Below are positions 49,162 to 56,826 of a DNA stretch of 64,000 nt, piece after piece (position 1 is the stretch's first letter; each line of letters starts with the position of its first letter). This DNA is from an uncultured Eubacteriales bacterium. GTDB lineage: Bacteria > Bacillota > Clostridia > Oscillospirales > Oscillospiraceae. The translations under genes and the position numbers were made by a program. The notes beneath the pieces were generated by a model. That model was not told the DNA's origin. It saw only the letters and a list, made by a program, of their open reading frames with translations, and ran no database searches. The stretch spans positions 1-64,000 of the forward strand of contig URLO01000004.1 of NCBI GenBank assembly GCA_900548625.1. The letters run 5' to 3'.

Positions 49162-49813
49162 GCTGCTGTTTGAAAAGACCGGCGAGGCCGTCTATATCTC
49201 GCATCTTGACCTGATGCGCATTTTCCAGCGCGCCTTCCGCCGTGCCGACATCATGATCTGGCATTCGCAGGGTTTCAGCCCGCGCGCCTATGTCTCCATC
49301 GCGATGCCGCTCTCGGTCGGCGCGTCGAGCCGATGCGAGATCCTCGACTTTGAGGTCGAGGACGGCTCCGTCGATCTGCGGACGCTGCCGCAGAAGCTCA
49401 ACCGGACGCTCCCGGCGGGCGTGCGCGTTTTGCGGGCCTACGAATCCGACCGGAAGATCAAGCACCTGAAATATCTCCGCGCCGCCGTGCGGCTGGAATA
49501 TGACGGCGGCGTGCCGGACGGCGCGCAGGCCGCCATCGCGGCGCTGTTCTCCGAGGAGCACGTGCTCGTCCACAAGCGCACCAAGCGCGGTGAGACCGAT
49601 TTAGACATCCGGCCGCTGATCGAGGCTCTGGAGCTGTGCCGCGTATCGGCGCAGGAGCTGGAGCTGCGCTGCACCGTGACGGCGCTCGATCCCGCGCTCA
49701 ACCCGCAGCTGCTCGTCACCGCCATCGAGACGCATCTGCCGCGGTACGCGCCGGATTTCTCGACCGTTCACCGCGAGGAAGTGCTTGACGCAGACGGAAA
49801 CGTGTTCCGCTGA
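49154..49813 (+). CDS. DUF2344 / TIGR03936 radical SAM-linked protein
   Basis: The 219-residue protein shows the family start (NRLLFEKTGEAVYISHLDLMRIFQRAFRRA), GFSPRAYVSIAMPLSVGASSRCEI and an RRM-like end (CTVTALDPALNPQLLVTAIE). It is the standard companion of the upstream radical SAM protein and in some species is fused to it. ATG at 49154 was chosen inside the upstream stop region; a GTG at 49145 would add three residues. A role in tRNA or rRNA modification has been suggested only from its context. Confidence 0.9.
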   Translation: MNRLLFEKTGEAVYISHLDLMRIFQRAFRRADIMIWHSQGFSPRAYVSIAMPLSVGASSRCEILDFEVEDGSVDLRTLPQKLNRTLPAGVRVLRAYESDRKIKHLKYLRAAVRLEYDGGVPDGAQAAIAALFSEEHVLVHKRTKRGETDLDIRPLIEALELCRVSAQELELRCTVTALDPALNPQLLVTAIETHLPRYAPDFSTVHREEVLDADGNVFR

Positions 49814-49828
49814 GGCGATATTACAAAG

Positions 49829-50060
49829 GGGCTGTCAAAAACCTCGTAGAGTTTCGCCGCGCACGGCGAAATAAAATGTGAATCGGTTTTGTCCGGGGGC
49901 GTGTACCTCGGACAAAACACACTACGCCCGGCAAGTGTGGAATTTGTGCGCAAGCAGCGCACAAATTATGCGCGCAGCCGGGTGCAGCCTTTTCAAACGC
50001 GAACCAAGCCCCCGTGGTTCGCGTTTGAGAGCGTGTCAAAAAGACTATTTTGACACGCTC
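49829..50060 (+). repeat. Copy B of the 230-bp dispersed structured repeat
   Basis: A full-length copy, inverted relative to copy A. Ends are GCTGTCAAAA and TTTTGACACGC. Internal stems: TTTCGCCG/CGGCGAAA, TTTTGTCCG/CGGACAAAA, AATTTGTGCGC/GCGCACAAATT, AAACGCGAACC/GGTTCGCGTTT and a 13-bp stem GAGCGTGTCAAAA/TTTTGACACGCTC. It occupies nearly the whole gap between the DUF2344 gene and the second DHHW gene. Confidence 0.9.
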
Positions 50061-50062
50061 AA

Positions 50063-50094
50063 GCGCCGCGCGGAGTACAGACTCCGCGCGGCGC
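50063..50094. terminator. Convergent terminator beside copy B
   Basis: GCGCCGCGCGGAG (50063-50075) and CTCCGCGCGGCGC (50082-50094) form a perfect 13-bp stem with a 6-base loop, followed by TTTGC on the forward strand. It lies between the converging DUF2344 and DHHW genes and may serve both. Confidence 0.8.
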
Positions 50095-50102
50095 TTTGCT
50101 GC

Positions 50103-51527
50103 TTACGACGCGCTTCCGCCTGCCAGGCGGTTGAGCCACGCGATGTAAGACGTGTTATTGATCATGTACGGATAGTTGATGACGATCAGATCGTCGATCC
50201 CCTGCTCGGCGGCAAAGCTCGCCAGATCGAGCGAGGGCTTGCCGTCGCGGTTGAACTCACGCGGGTCGATGACGATGATCTTGCTGTAGTGGCTCGTCAA
50301 AAACGGTACAAAGGCGTTGCCGTACGACTCCTTCAGCACGATGCACGTGCCGCCCTCCGCTGCCGACTCGATCACGCACACCGGCGTGTCGCCGCCGATG
50401 TAGCAGAGGTATTTGTTCGTCGTTGACTCCGGAAGCTGCGTATAGACCACGCTCACCGCCACGCCGTTTTGCAGTGAGGCATCGGCGTAATACTTCGCGT
50501 GCGTCTCGTAGATGGGCAGATAGTAGGTCAGCGTGTCCGGGTTATTGTAGAGCGTCTCGCTCTGCGGATAGCCCTTGGTGAAGGTGTACATCGAGCCGAC
50601 AAAATTTTCATACACGCCGGTCTGGAAGCGGTCGAGCGCGACGGCCTCAAAGCCAGCCGCCTCACAGAACTTCTGATAGGCATAATACGCGCCGAGCTGC
50701 GTCCAGTGGTGGTCAGTACGGAAGTAGATGTACTCGTCGGCATGTTCGCGCAGGCCGCTGTAGGCGTCAACGGTCACGATCCCCGCGTCCATCGACGCAT
50801 AGCAGTGCTCGATCATGGCCTTCTGGCTGTGGATGCCCGTGTGCATGCTCTGCGGTGAGTAGAACTCGCCGCCGTTCGGCGTGACCAGCGAGATCGTGCG
50901 CACGCCGCTTCCCATTGCATCGGCCAGGCGGCCGACTGCATCGGCATAGCTTTCAATGATCTGCTCGTTTGCCGACGGGATCTCCATTGCGCGCGTGCCG
51001 ACCACGATGACGTTTCCTGCCCATGTCGCATCCTCCTCCGCCGGCTCGTCCAGCTCCGGCGGGGTCTGCTCCTCCGGCTGCTGCGGCGTATCCTCCGGAG
51101 CGGGCTCTGCGGGCGTGTCATCCGGTTTTTCCTCCGGCGGCTCATCAGGTGTCGGGGTCTGCGTCGGCGGCGTGACCGGCGGCGTGAGCGCCGTGTCAAG
51201 CCGCTCGCCGCCCTGCTCCGCGCCCGTCGAGCCGCCGATGATGAGCACGGCGTTCTCGTCGCTGCCGGAATAGTAGTAGAAGCGGTTCATGGTCTTGCCC
51301 ACCTCGAGGAGCATGTCACGCATCGGGAAGTGGTCGCTGTAGCTGCGCTCAAGCGCAGGCAGATAGCTGCCGTCAAAGAGCGAGGCAAATGTGAATTCCG
51401 GCTTTTCCGCCAGCGTCTTGCCATCGACCGCCGAGACCGTCTCGCCGTTTCCAAAGAGCGACCAGACGCCGATCACGAGCAGCAGCGCAAGCGCTGTGCA
51501 CAATAAAACGTTGTATAGCTTTTTCAT
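50103..51527 (-). CDS. DHHW/AlgX-like SGNH protein, partner of MBOAT (pair 2)
   Basis: This 474-residue paralogue has an N-terminal membrane helix (VLLCTALALLLVIGVWSLF), FPMRDMLLEVGKTMNRFYYY, a 60-residue Pro/Thr/Glu-rich insert (about 122-175) likely to be an extended spacer, and the SGNH-like part with YFRTDHHWTQLGAYYAY, the full TDHHW motif, and IVLKESYGNAFVPFLTSHY with the presumed nucleophile region. It should transfer acyl groups to an outside polymer together with the MBOAT protein 14 bases upstream. Confidence 0.9.
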   Translation of the reverse strand: MKKLYNVLLCTALALLLVIGVWSLFGNGETVSAVDGKTLAEKPEFTFASLFDGSYLPALERSYSDHFPMRDMLLEVGKTMNRFYYYSGSDENAVLIIGGSTGAEQGGERLDTALTPPVTPPTQTPTPDEPPEEKPDDTPAEPAPEDTPQQPEEQTPPELDEPAEEDATWAGNVIVVGTRAMEIPSANEQIIESYADAVGRLADAMGSGVRTISLVTPNGGEFYSPQSMHTGIHSQKAMIEHCYASMDAGIVTVDAYSGLREHADEYIYFRTDHHWTQLGAYYAYQKFCEAAGFEAVALDRFQTGVYENFVGSMYTFTKGYPQSETLYNNPDTLTYYLPIYETHAKYYADASLQNGVAVSVVYTQLPESTTNKYLCYIGGDTPVCVIESAAEGGTCIVLKESYGNAFVPFLTSHYSKIIVIDPREFNRDGKPSLDLASFAAEQGIDDLIVINYPYMINNTSYIAWLNRLAGGSAS

Positions 51528-51541
51528 GACGCAGCGCCTCC

Positions 51542-52951
51542 TTAAAAGCGGAAATACAGGAACGCGTTGAAGGTGGTGCTGACCAGCGCGATGGTACACA
51601 GCGCAAGCAGCAGCAGATCAAACACGAACATCACGATCACATACGCGCGCGACTGCTTTCCCTCGCCGTTTTTGGACGCGCAGAGCATGCCCAGCGTGCT
51701 GCCGACGATCTGTGGCAGCGGCGTGCTGCCGATCGCGCACAGGATCAGCAGCGGCAGGTTGTTCACAAGGCTGATGCGCACCTGCTCGTCGGCAAAGCCC
51801 GTTCCGGCCGCGCCGAACATCACGCGGAAGCTCTCGCCCAGCCGCGCCGCGTCCGTGAAATAGAAAATGTTCCAGCCGACCACGATCAGCACGAACGTCA
51901 CGAGCCAGCGAATCATACCGGGGATCTTCTCGCGGAGCGTTTTTGTATACCGCTCGATGACCAGCAGCACAAAGAAATACATGCCCCACAGCACAAAATT
52001 CCAGCTTGCGCCGTGCCAGAGGCCCGTCAGCGCCCAGACAATGGCGAGATTCAAGATCACATGCCGCCGGTTTCCGCCCAGCGGGATGTAGAGATAGTCG
52101 CGGAAGAAGCTGCTCAGCGAGATATGCCAGCGCCGCCAGAACTCCGTGATAGACTTTGACATGTACGGCAGACGGAAGTTCTCCGGATATCTGAAGCCGA
52201 AGATGCGTCCAAGTCCGATTGCCATGTCGGAATAGCCCGAGAAATCGAAGTAAATTTCAAACGTATACAGCAGCACGCCGAACCAGACGCCCAGCGTTGA
52301 CTGTGCGGCGAGATTGCCGTCCAGAAGCTGCGCGGCGGCCTTGCCCGCGTAGTCCGCCAGCAGCACCTTCTTCGCAAGGCCCATGCAAAAGCGCGTCATG
52401 CCGTAGAAGATCTCCTGCGGCTCGCTGCGGCGGTCTGCCAGCTCCTTTTCCACATCGGCATAGCGGACAATGGGGCCGGCGATCAGCTGCGGGAACAGGC
52501 TGACATAGAGTAAAAACCGCGGATACGACGCCTGCACGCGCACATTGCCGCGATAGACGTCCACCACATAGGATAAAATCTGGAAGGTGTAGAACGAGAT
52601 GCCGATGGGCAGCGCGATCTGCGGCACGGGAAGCTGCGCGCCGGTCAGCGCGTTCAGATTCTCCGTCAGAAAGCCCGCATATTTGAAGATCGCCAGACAG
52701 CCGAGGTCAAACACCAGCGCCGCAATGAGCACCGCCTTTTTGCTGATGCGCTCCATCAGCAGCCCGAACGCCCAGTTTGCCGCCGCCACGCCCAGCATGA
52801 GCAGCACATAAACAGGCTCGCCCCACGCATAGAACACAAGGCTGAACACCAGCAAAACGGCGCTTTTCGCCTTGAGCGAGGGCATCAGGAAATACAGCAG
52901 CACGCAAAGCGGCAGGAACAGATATAAAAAATGCAGACTGGAAAAGACCAT
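51542..52951 (-). CDS. MBOAT family O-acyltransferase (AlgI/DltB-like, pair 2)
   Basis: The 469-residue membrane protein has FPQLIAGPIVRYADV, YFDFSGYSDMAIGLG, ITEFWRRWHISLSSFFRDYLYIPLGGNR and the catalytic-His segment TGLWHGASWNFVLWG. It is clearly homologous to the protein at 39758 along its length, including the final FLYFRF. The start at 52951 was chosen for the family N terminus (MVFSSLHFLYLF); the open frame upstream is not conserved-looking. Confidence 0.93.
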   Translation of the reverse strand: MVFSSLHFLYLFLPLCVLLYFLMPSLKAKSAVLLVFSLVFYAWGEPVYVLLMLGVAAANWAFGLLMERISKKAVLIAALVFDLGCLAIFKYAGFLTENLNALTGAQLPVPQIALPIGISFYTFQILSYVVDVYRGNVRVQASYPRFLLYVSLFPQLIAGPIVRYADVEKELADRRSEPQEIFYGMTRFCMGLAKKVLLADYAGKAAAQLLDGNLAAQSTLGVWFGVLLYTFEIYFDFSGYSDMAIGLGRIFGFRYPENFRLPYMSKSITEFWRRWHISLSSFFRDYLYIPLGGNRRHVILNLAIVWALTGLWHGASWNFVLWGMYFFVLLVIERYTKTLREKIPGMIRWLVTFVLIVVGWNIFYFTDAARLGESFRVMFGAAGTGFADEQVRISLVNNLPLLILCAIGSTPLPQIVGSTLGMLCASKNGEGKQSRAYVIVMFVFDLLLLALCTIALVSTTFNAFLYFRF

Positions 52952-53590
52952 ATCAGAACGCTCCAAAAAAGCCGGTCGTCCGGCAGTTGATTTACATAAT
53001 AAGAACGTATCTAATTTATCAGAAGCAACCGTTTTTTTCAAGTCCTTTTTCGACGGGATGTGTTTTCTTTCGACCGTCCTGACGCCCGCCGAAAGCCACC
53101 GGTTTATGGCGGTTTTCCGGCGAATTCGTGTTGGTTTTCATTCCGCGCCGTAGGGGTCGATGCCCATCTCGGCGCTAAGAGCCGCGCGTTGCGCGGTTGC
53201 GCCTCGAAACTAGCCTGCGGGCGTCGCATCGACCCGCCGGAAAACGCCCGTTTTCACGGAAATCCAATGCAAATTCGTATTATTTTAACGTTTTCCGTCG
53301 TAGGGGCGGACGACCCTGTCCGCCCGCGGAAAACGCCCGTTTTCACAGAAATCCAATGCGAAATCGTAACATTTTGGAGGGCGGACAGAGTCGTCCGCCC
53401 CTGCAAGCGTCTTTGAAAGGTTATACAGCTCAGGCAGCAGACCGCAGATTTCAAGAGGGCAAACAGGGGCGTCCCTCCCCGGCAAACGGGTGCGAAGGAC
53501 GGTTCAGGGAATGACACCGGAGGCACCATTGCAGGATCGCAAGCCGTGTAAACCCCCGCTGCACCGGGCGGTGCAGCGGGGGGTTCAATA
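52952..53590. other. Gene-free region with clustered palindromic repeats
   Basis: About 640 bases lie between the MBOAT gene and DUF1934 without a supportable gene. The left part is AT-rich and should hold the MBOAT promoter. The middle (53140-53410) is a set of palindromes listed separately. The right part ends with a perfect-looking CCCCCGCTGCACC/GGTGCAGCGGGGGG hairpin at about 53551-53584, a likely terminator for the DUF1934/ddl transcript on the reverse strand. Confidence 0.65.
53140..53410. repeat. Cluster of GTAGGGG-type palindromes and a 50-bp direct repeat
   Basis: Three palindromic units occur: GTAGGGGTCGATGCCC with its partner GGGCGTCGCATCGACCC (53151-53239), GTAGGGGCGGAC/GTCCGCCC (about 53302-53325), and GGAGGGCGGAC/GTCCGCCCC (about 53375-53402). 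Between them CGGAAAACGCCCGTTTTCAC-[A/G]GAAATCCAATGC repeats directly at about 53241 and 53327, 86 bases apart. No coding capacity is supported. Such units are typically dispersed in gut Clostridia genomes. Confidence 0.75.
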
Positions 53591-54019
53591 TCAAAGCGGA
53601 CGGATCTCGATATGGTAGCTGTTTGTGCCGCAGGCGGTGTTTTCGATGTCGATGGAGTACTCCAAATCAAAAATGCCGCCGCGTTCGTTGAGCAAAACGG
53701 TCATCTGCTTTGCGCACACGCTGATCATCAGCGTGCCGAAGCCTGTGTCATAGAGCGAATCGTCGCGTCTGCCGAGCACAAAGACCATGGTGGAGTCGAT
53801 CTTGCCCGTGCGGCGGAGCGTCGCCTTGACGCCGTCCTCGATGGTGAAGGTCGTGACCGTCCCCTCCAGGCCGGTCATTTCTGTCTCCACATAGGAGAGC
53901 GTGATGCAGCCCGGCTCGTAGCGATACGTGCCATGCGTGACCAGCTCGATGGTGTCCGGCTCGTCGCCGGCAAAGCGTTGCGTCCCGACAATGGTGATCA
54001 GTACCGGCTTCTCCATCAC
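53591..54019 (-). CDS. DUF1934 family beta-barrel protein
   Basis: The 142-residue protein matches DUF1934 (ITIVGTQRFAGDEPDTIELVTHGTY, YVETEMTGLEGTVTTFTIED, RTGKIDSTMVFVLG, and the end YSIDIENTACGTNSYHIEIRPL), predicted to form a calycin-like barrel. Function unknown; Bacillus YwiB belongs here. Its ATGATG start overlaps the ddl stop, so the two are translated together. Confidence 0.9.
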   Translation of the reverse strand: MMEKPVLITIVGTQRFAGDEPDTIELVTHGTYRYEPGCITLSYVETEMTGLEGTVTTFTIEDGVKATLRRTGKIDSTMVFVLGRRDDSLYDTGFGTLMISVCAKQMTVLLNERGGIFDLEYSIDIENTACGTNSYHIEIRPL

Positions 54020-55077
54020 TCCTCCAGCGCCAGCGCGATCAGATCATCGATCAGTTCCGGATACGGAATGCCGCTGGCCTCGAACAGCTTGGGATACATC
54101 GAAATGGACGTGAAGCCGGGAAGGGTGTTGATCTCGTTGAAAACGACCTCGCCGTCATGCTTGACGAAGAAGTCCACGCGCGACAGACCGCGGCAGCCCA
54201 TCGCCTTGTAGATGCGCACAGCCTGTTCGCGGACATCCTCCGCGACATCCTCGGCAAGACGCGCGGGGATATACAGTGTCGAGCAGTTGGAGATGTACTT
54301 CGCCTGATAATCGTAGAAATCCGCGCCGGAGTCGATCTCGCCGCAAATGGAGGCAAACGGATTGTCGTTTCCGAGGACCGCGACCTCGACCTCCTGCCCG
54401 TCAATGAATTCCTCGACCAGCGCCTTGACGTCAAAGTCGAGCGCATGGCGCAGCGCCTGCTCGAGCTCCTGACGATCCTTTGCCTTGGAAACGCCGACCG
54501 ACGAGCCGGTTCCGGCGGGCTTGACAAAGACGGGATAACTGAATTTCTGCTCCGTTTCGTTCATAACGGCATCGGGATTCCGCGCAAAGGCCGCCTTGTC
54601 AACGAGCTGCCACGCCGCCTGCCGGACGCCGGTGTAGTCCGCGATCAGCTTTGTGATGGTCTTATCCATGCAGGCCGCGGACGCCGCCACATGCGAGCCG
54701 ACATAGGGCAGCCCTGCGATCTGCAAAAGGCCCTGCACCGAGCCGTCCTCGCCGTTTTCACCGTGAAGTACCGGGAACACCACATCAATGCGCTCGCGCA
54801 CGACGCAGTCGTTTTCAAAGCTCAAAAGGCCCTGCCCATGCACCGGCGAAAGCGCCGCGCGGCGGTTGCCCTCAAAATTCTGCCATGTTCCGGCAGGCAG
54901 CATGCTGTAATCGTCGCCTGCGAACAGGATCCAGTCACCCTCCTTGGTGATGCCGACCGGAAAAACATGATATTTGCTGTGGTCGATGTTGTTGAGCACA
55001 GATTCCGCCGAGCGCAGCGAGACCTCATGCTCCGGCGAAACACCGCCGAACAGGACACAGACACAAAGTTTTTTCAA
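54016..55077 (-). CDS. ddl: D-alanine--D-alanine ligase
   Basis: The 353-residue ATP-grasp enzyme makes D-Ala-D-Ala for peptidoglycan. Features are LFGGVSPEHEVSLRSAESV, FPVLHGENGEDGSVQGLLQIAGLPYVGS, VKPAGTGSSVGVSKAKD, FYDYQAKYI and FNEINTLPGFTSISMYPKL. The omega-loop Tyr in FYDYQAKY points to D-Ala-D-Ala rather than D-Ala-D-Lac specificity. It has its own promoter 50 bases upstream. Confidence 0.96.
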   Translation of the reverse strand: MKKLCVCVLFGGVSPEHEVSLRSAESVLNNIDHSKYHVFPVGITKEGDWILFAGDDYSMLPAGTWQNFEGNRRAALSPVHGQGLLSFENDCVVRERIDVVFPVLHGENGEDGSVQGLLQIAGLPYVGSHVAASAACMDKTITKLIADYTGVRQAAWQLVDKAAFARNPDAVMNETEQKFSYPVFVKPAGTGSSVGVSKAKDRQELEQALRHALDFDVKALVEEFIDGQEVEVAVLGNDNPFASICGEIDSGADFYDYQAKYISNCSTLYIPARLAEDVAEDVREQAVRIYKAMGCRGLSRVDFFVKHDGEVVFNEINTLPGFTSISMYPKLFEASGIPYPELIDDLIALALEE

Positions 55078-55469
55078 AACAATTCCTCTCTTCTCCCGCG
55101 CCGCCGCGCGGACGTGATTATGCTATATAATATGCCAAAACCGCGCAGAACTCAAGCACAATTTTCAGAAATTCCGCGATTTTCACGCCGGAAAATACGC
55201 GCCGCGCCGCATACCCCGCTGATCGGCTGACGGTGTCCGCCACGTCACCGCCAGCCGAAGGTTTTGCCTCCCCGCGTAGTGCCATGCAGGGTTTGTTATT
55301 TCTCCAATTTCATTTCGTACACTTTCAAAGGAATGCTCTGATGTCCATGCCACGCAAAGGAAAATTTAGCAGTGGAAAAATTGCGCGCGGGCGTATATAA
55401 TAATATGGAATCATTCCGTCCGGTGCATACGGCGCCGGCGGCGGCCTTGATCGAAAGGAGGCGCGCGTC
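55078..55469. other. Divergent intergenic region between ddl and a small unknown gene
   Basis: This 390-base gap holds the ddl promoter at its left and an AT-rich TATATAATAATATGG segment (about 55395-55410) likely to be the -10 region for the gene at 55470, though no good -35 box is seen. Between them I find no gene, RNA motif or repeat. Confidence 0.55.
55127..55155 (-). promoter_or_regulatory. Promoter of ddl
   Basis: On the reverse strand TTGAGT (55155-55150), a 17-base spacer and TATTAT (55132-55127), about 50 bases before the start codon. Confidence 0.65.
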
Positions 55470-55889
55470 ATGCACATCGAGCTGACAAAAAAAGAATTCC
55501 GGCGGCTGCTGGATATGGTCTATATCGGAAACTGGATCCTCAACTCCACACGCGGAGACGACCGTTTTGAGGACTATGACAACATCGAATCCATGCTGTT
55601 TGCGCTCTGCCGTGAGCAGGGCATGCAGACGCTTGTGGAAAAATGGCAGGGTGAGGACGTCCCCTCGCGTGCTTTTTCCGAGGGCGGCATCCATGAGGCC
55701 ATCATGGAATATGAGGACACCGTTTTCTACGAGATCCTCGCCGAGGAGCTCGCGCGGCGCGATCTGGACTATCAGCCCGTGTCCAAGGAAAACTACGACG
55801 AGCTGGTCGCCCGCATGGACGACTACATCGCCGAATTTGAGGCCCACGGCACCGACAACATCCTGATCTCCACGATGGATGAGCCGTAA
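55470..55889 (+). CDS. Conserved small acidic protein, unknown
   Basis: The 139-residue protein (MHIELTKKEFRRLLDMVYIGNWILNS) starts behind GAAAGGAGGCGCGCGTC and ends at a strong terminator. It is acidic, helical and rich in aromatic residues, with RGDDRFEDYDNIESMLFALC in the middle and REDYQP-like YQPVSKENYDELVARMDDYI near the end. I think similar proteins occur as stand-alone genes in other Clostridia, but know of no function. No membrane segment or signal peptide. Confidence 0.75.
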   Translation: MHIELTKKEFRRLLDMVYIGNWILNSTRGDDRFEDYDNIESMLFALCREQGMQTLVEKWQGEDVPSRAFSEGGIHEAIMEYEDTVFYEILAEELARRDLDYQPVSKENYDELVARMDDYIAEFEAHGTDNILISTMDEP

Positions 55890-55903
55890 GCTTGCCAGCA
55901 ACT

Positions 55904-55941
55904 GTGCGCAGGAGTCGCTGACTCCTGCGCACTTTGTTTTT
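55904..55941 (+). terminator. Terminator of the small acidic protein gene
   Basis: GTGCGCAGGAGT (55904-55915) and ACTCCTGCGCAC (55921-55932) form a perfect 12-bp stem with a 5-base loop, followed by TTTGTTTTT. It also faces the end of spoVAC. Confidence 0.92.
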
Positions 55942-55944
55942 CGC

Positions 55945-56391
55945 CTATATGACCTGCGTAAAAAACCAGTAGATCACGCCGTAGACCACGCTTGCGACCG
56001 TCCCGTAGACGATGACCGGCCCCGCGATGGTGAACATCTTGACCGCTGTTCCGGTGATGAAGCCCTCCGCGCGAAACTCCATGGCCGGCGACACGACAGA
56101 ATTTGCAAACCCTGTGATGGGCACGAGCGTTCCCGCACCGGCGAGCTTTGCGATCTTCCCGTAAAGGCTCAGCGCCGTCAGAACGGCACTGAGAAAAATG
56201 AGCGAGACCGCCGTTGCCGTACCCGCTTCGCTCTGCGCAAGCCCTGCCGCCTGCCAGCCGTTCTGAACGAGCTGGCCGAGCGCGCAAATGAGGCCGCCCG
56301 TCCAAAAAGCGTTCAGAAGGTCTTTCCATACGGGCGATCTCGGTGCGAGGGACGCGACATAGTCCTGATACTCTCTGCTGCTCATGTTCAT
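55945..56391 (-). CDS. spoVAC: Stage V sporulation protein AC
   Basis: The 148-residue membrane protein is a SpoVA channel component that moves dipicolinic acid into spores and out at germination. It has four or five helices and the family features WKDLLNAFWTGGLICALGQL, AGAGTLVPITGFANSVVSPAMEFRAEG and the conserved Glu. The start at 56391 has AAGGGGGATTTTTTT in front; that ribosome binding site is the 3' arm of the ribosomal-operon terminator. No spoVAD or spoVAE follows in the window, so it stands alone here. Confidence 0.92.
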   Translation of the reverse strand: MNMSSREYQDYVASLAPRSPVWKDLLNAFWTGGLICALGQLVQNGWQAAGLAQSEAGTATAVSLIFLSAVLTALSLYGKIAKLAGAGTLVPITGFANSVVSPAMEFRAEGFITGTAVKMFTIAGPVIVYGTVASVVYGVIYWFFTQVI

Positions 56392-56430
56392 AAAAAAATC
56401 CCCCTTTGGCATAGTATCTGCCAAAGAGGG
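56392..56430 (-). terminator. Terminator of the ribosomal protein operon
   Basis: On the reverse strand CCCTCTTTGGCA (56430-56419), loop GATACTA and TGCCAAAGGGGG (56411-56400) form a 12-bp stem with one mismatch, followed by ATTTTTTT. It lies 20 bases beyond the rplQ stop and contains the spoVAC ribosome binding site. Confidence 0.92.
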
Positions 56431-56441
56431 TTTTTTATCAG
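56412..56441 (-). promoter_or_regulatory. Candidate SigG/SigF-type promoter for spoVAC within the terminator
   Basis: The terminator loop reads GATACTA (56418-56412) on the reverse strand, one base from the SigG -10 consensus CATACTA; CTGATA (56441-56436) lies 17 bases upstream, a partial match to the -35. A forespore promoter here would start RNA inside the hairpin and free the ribosome binding site. This is inference. Confidence 0.35.
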
Positions 56442-56450
56442 AAAAACAGC

Positions 56451-56792
56451 TTAGACCAATTCGATAACAGCCATTTCCGCTGCGTCACCACGGCGCGGGC
56501 CGAGGCGGGTCACGCGGGTGTAGCCGCCGTTGCGGTCAGCATACTTCGGAGCGATCTCCTTGAAGAGCTTGTTGGCAACGTCTTCCTTGGTGATATAGCT
56601 CAGAGCCTTGCGGTAGGAAGCGAGGGTGTTCTTCTTGGCAAGCGTCACCATCTTTTCCGCGACAGGCTGAACTTCCTTTGCTCTGTAGAACGTCGTTTCG
56701 ATCTTGCCGTTCTCGAACAGGTAAGTGGTCATCGCCCGGAGCATCGCCTTGCGCTGTGCGCTGGTTCTGCCGAGCTTTCTCGTACCAAACAT
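56451..56792 (-). CDS. rplQ: 50S ribosomal protein L17
   Basis: The 113-residue protein (MFGTRKLGRTSAQRKAMLRAM) has the L17 pattern, with RAKEVQPVAEKMVTLAKK and NGGYTRVTRLGPRRGDAAEMAVIELV at the end. Length is normal. It is the last gene of the operon and follows rpoA by 34 bases. Confidence 0.98.
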   Translation of the reverse strand: MFGTRKLGRTSAQRKAMLRAMTTYLFENGKIETTFYRAKEVQPVAEKMVTLAKKNTLASYRKALSYITKEDVANKLFKEIAPKYADRNGGYTRVTRLGPRRGDAAEMAVIELV

Positions 56793-56826
56793 GGGGTTTT
56801 ACCTCCTTCTTTGAAAGGTTATTGCA

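Noticed and set aside
53140..53410. CRISPR array
   Set aside because: Repeats are palindromic units of different type with no regular spacers and no cas genes.
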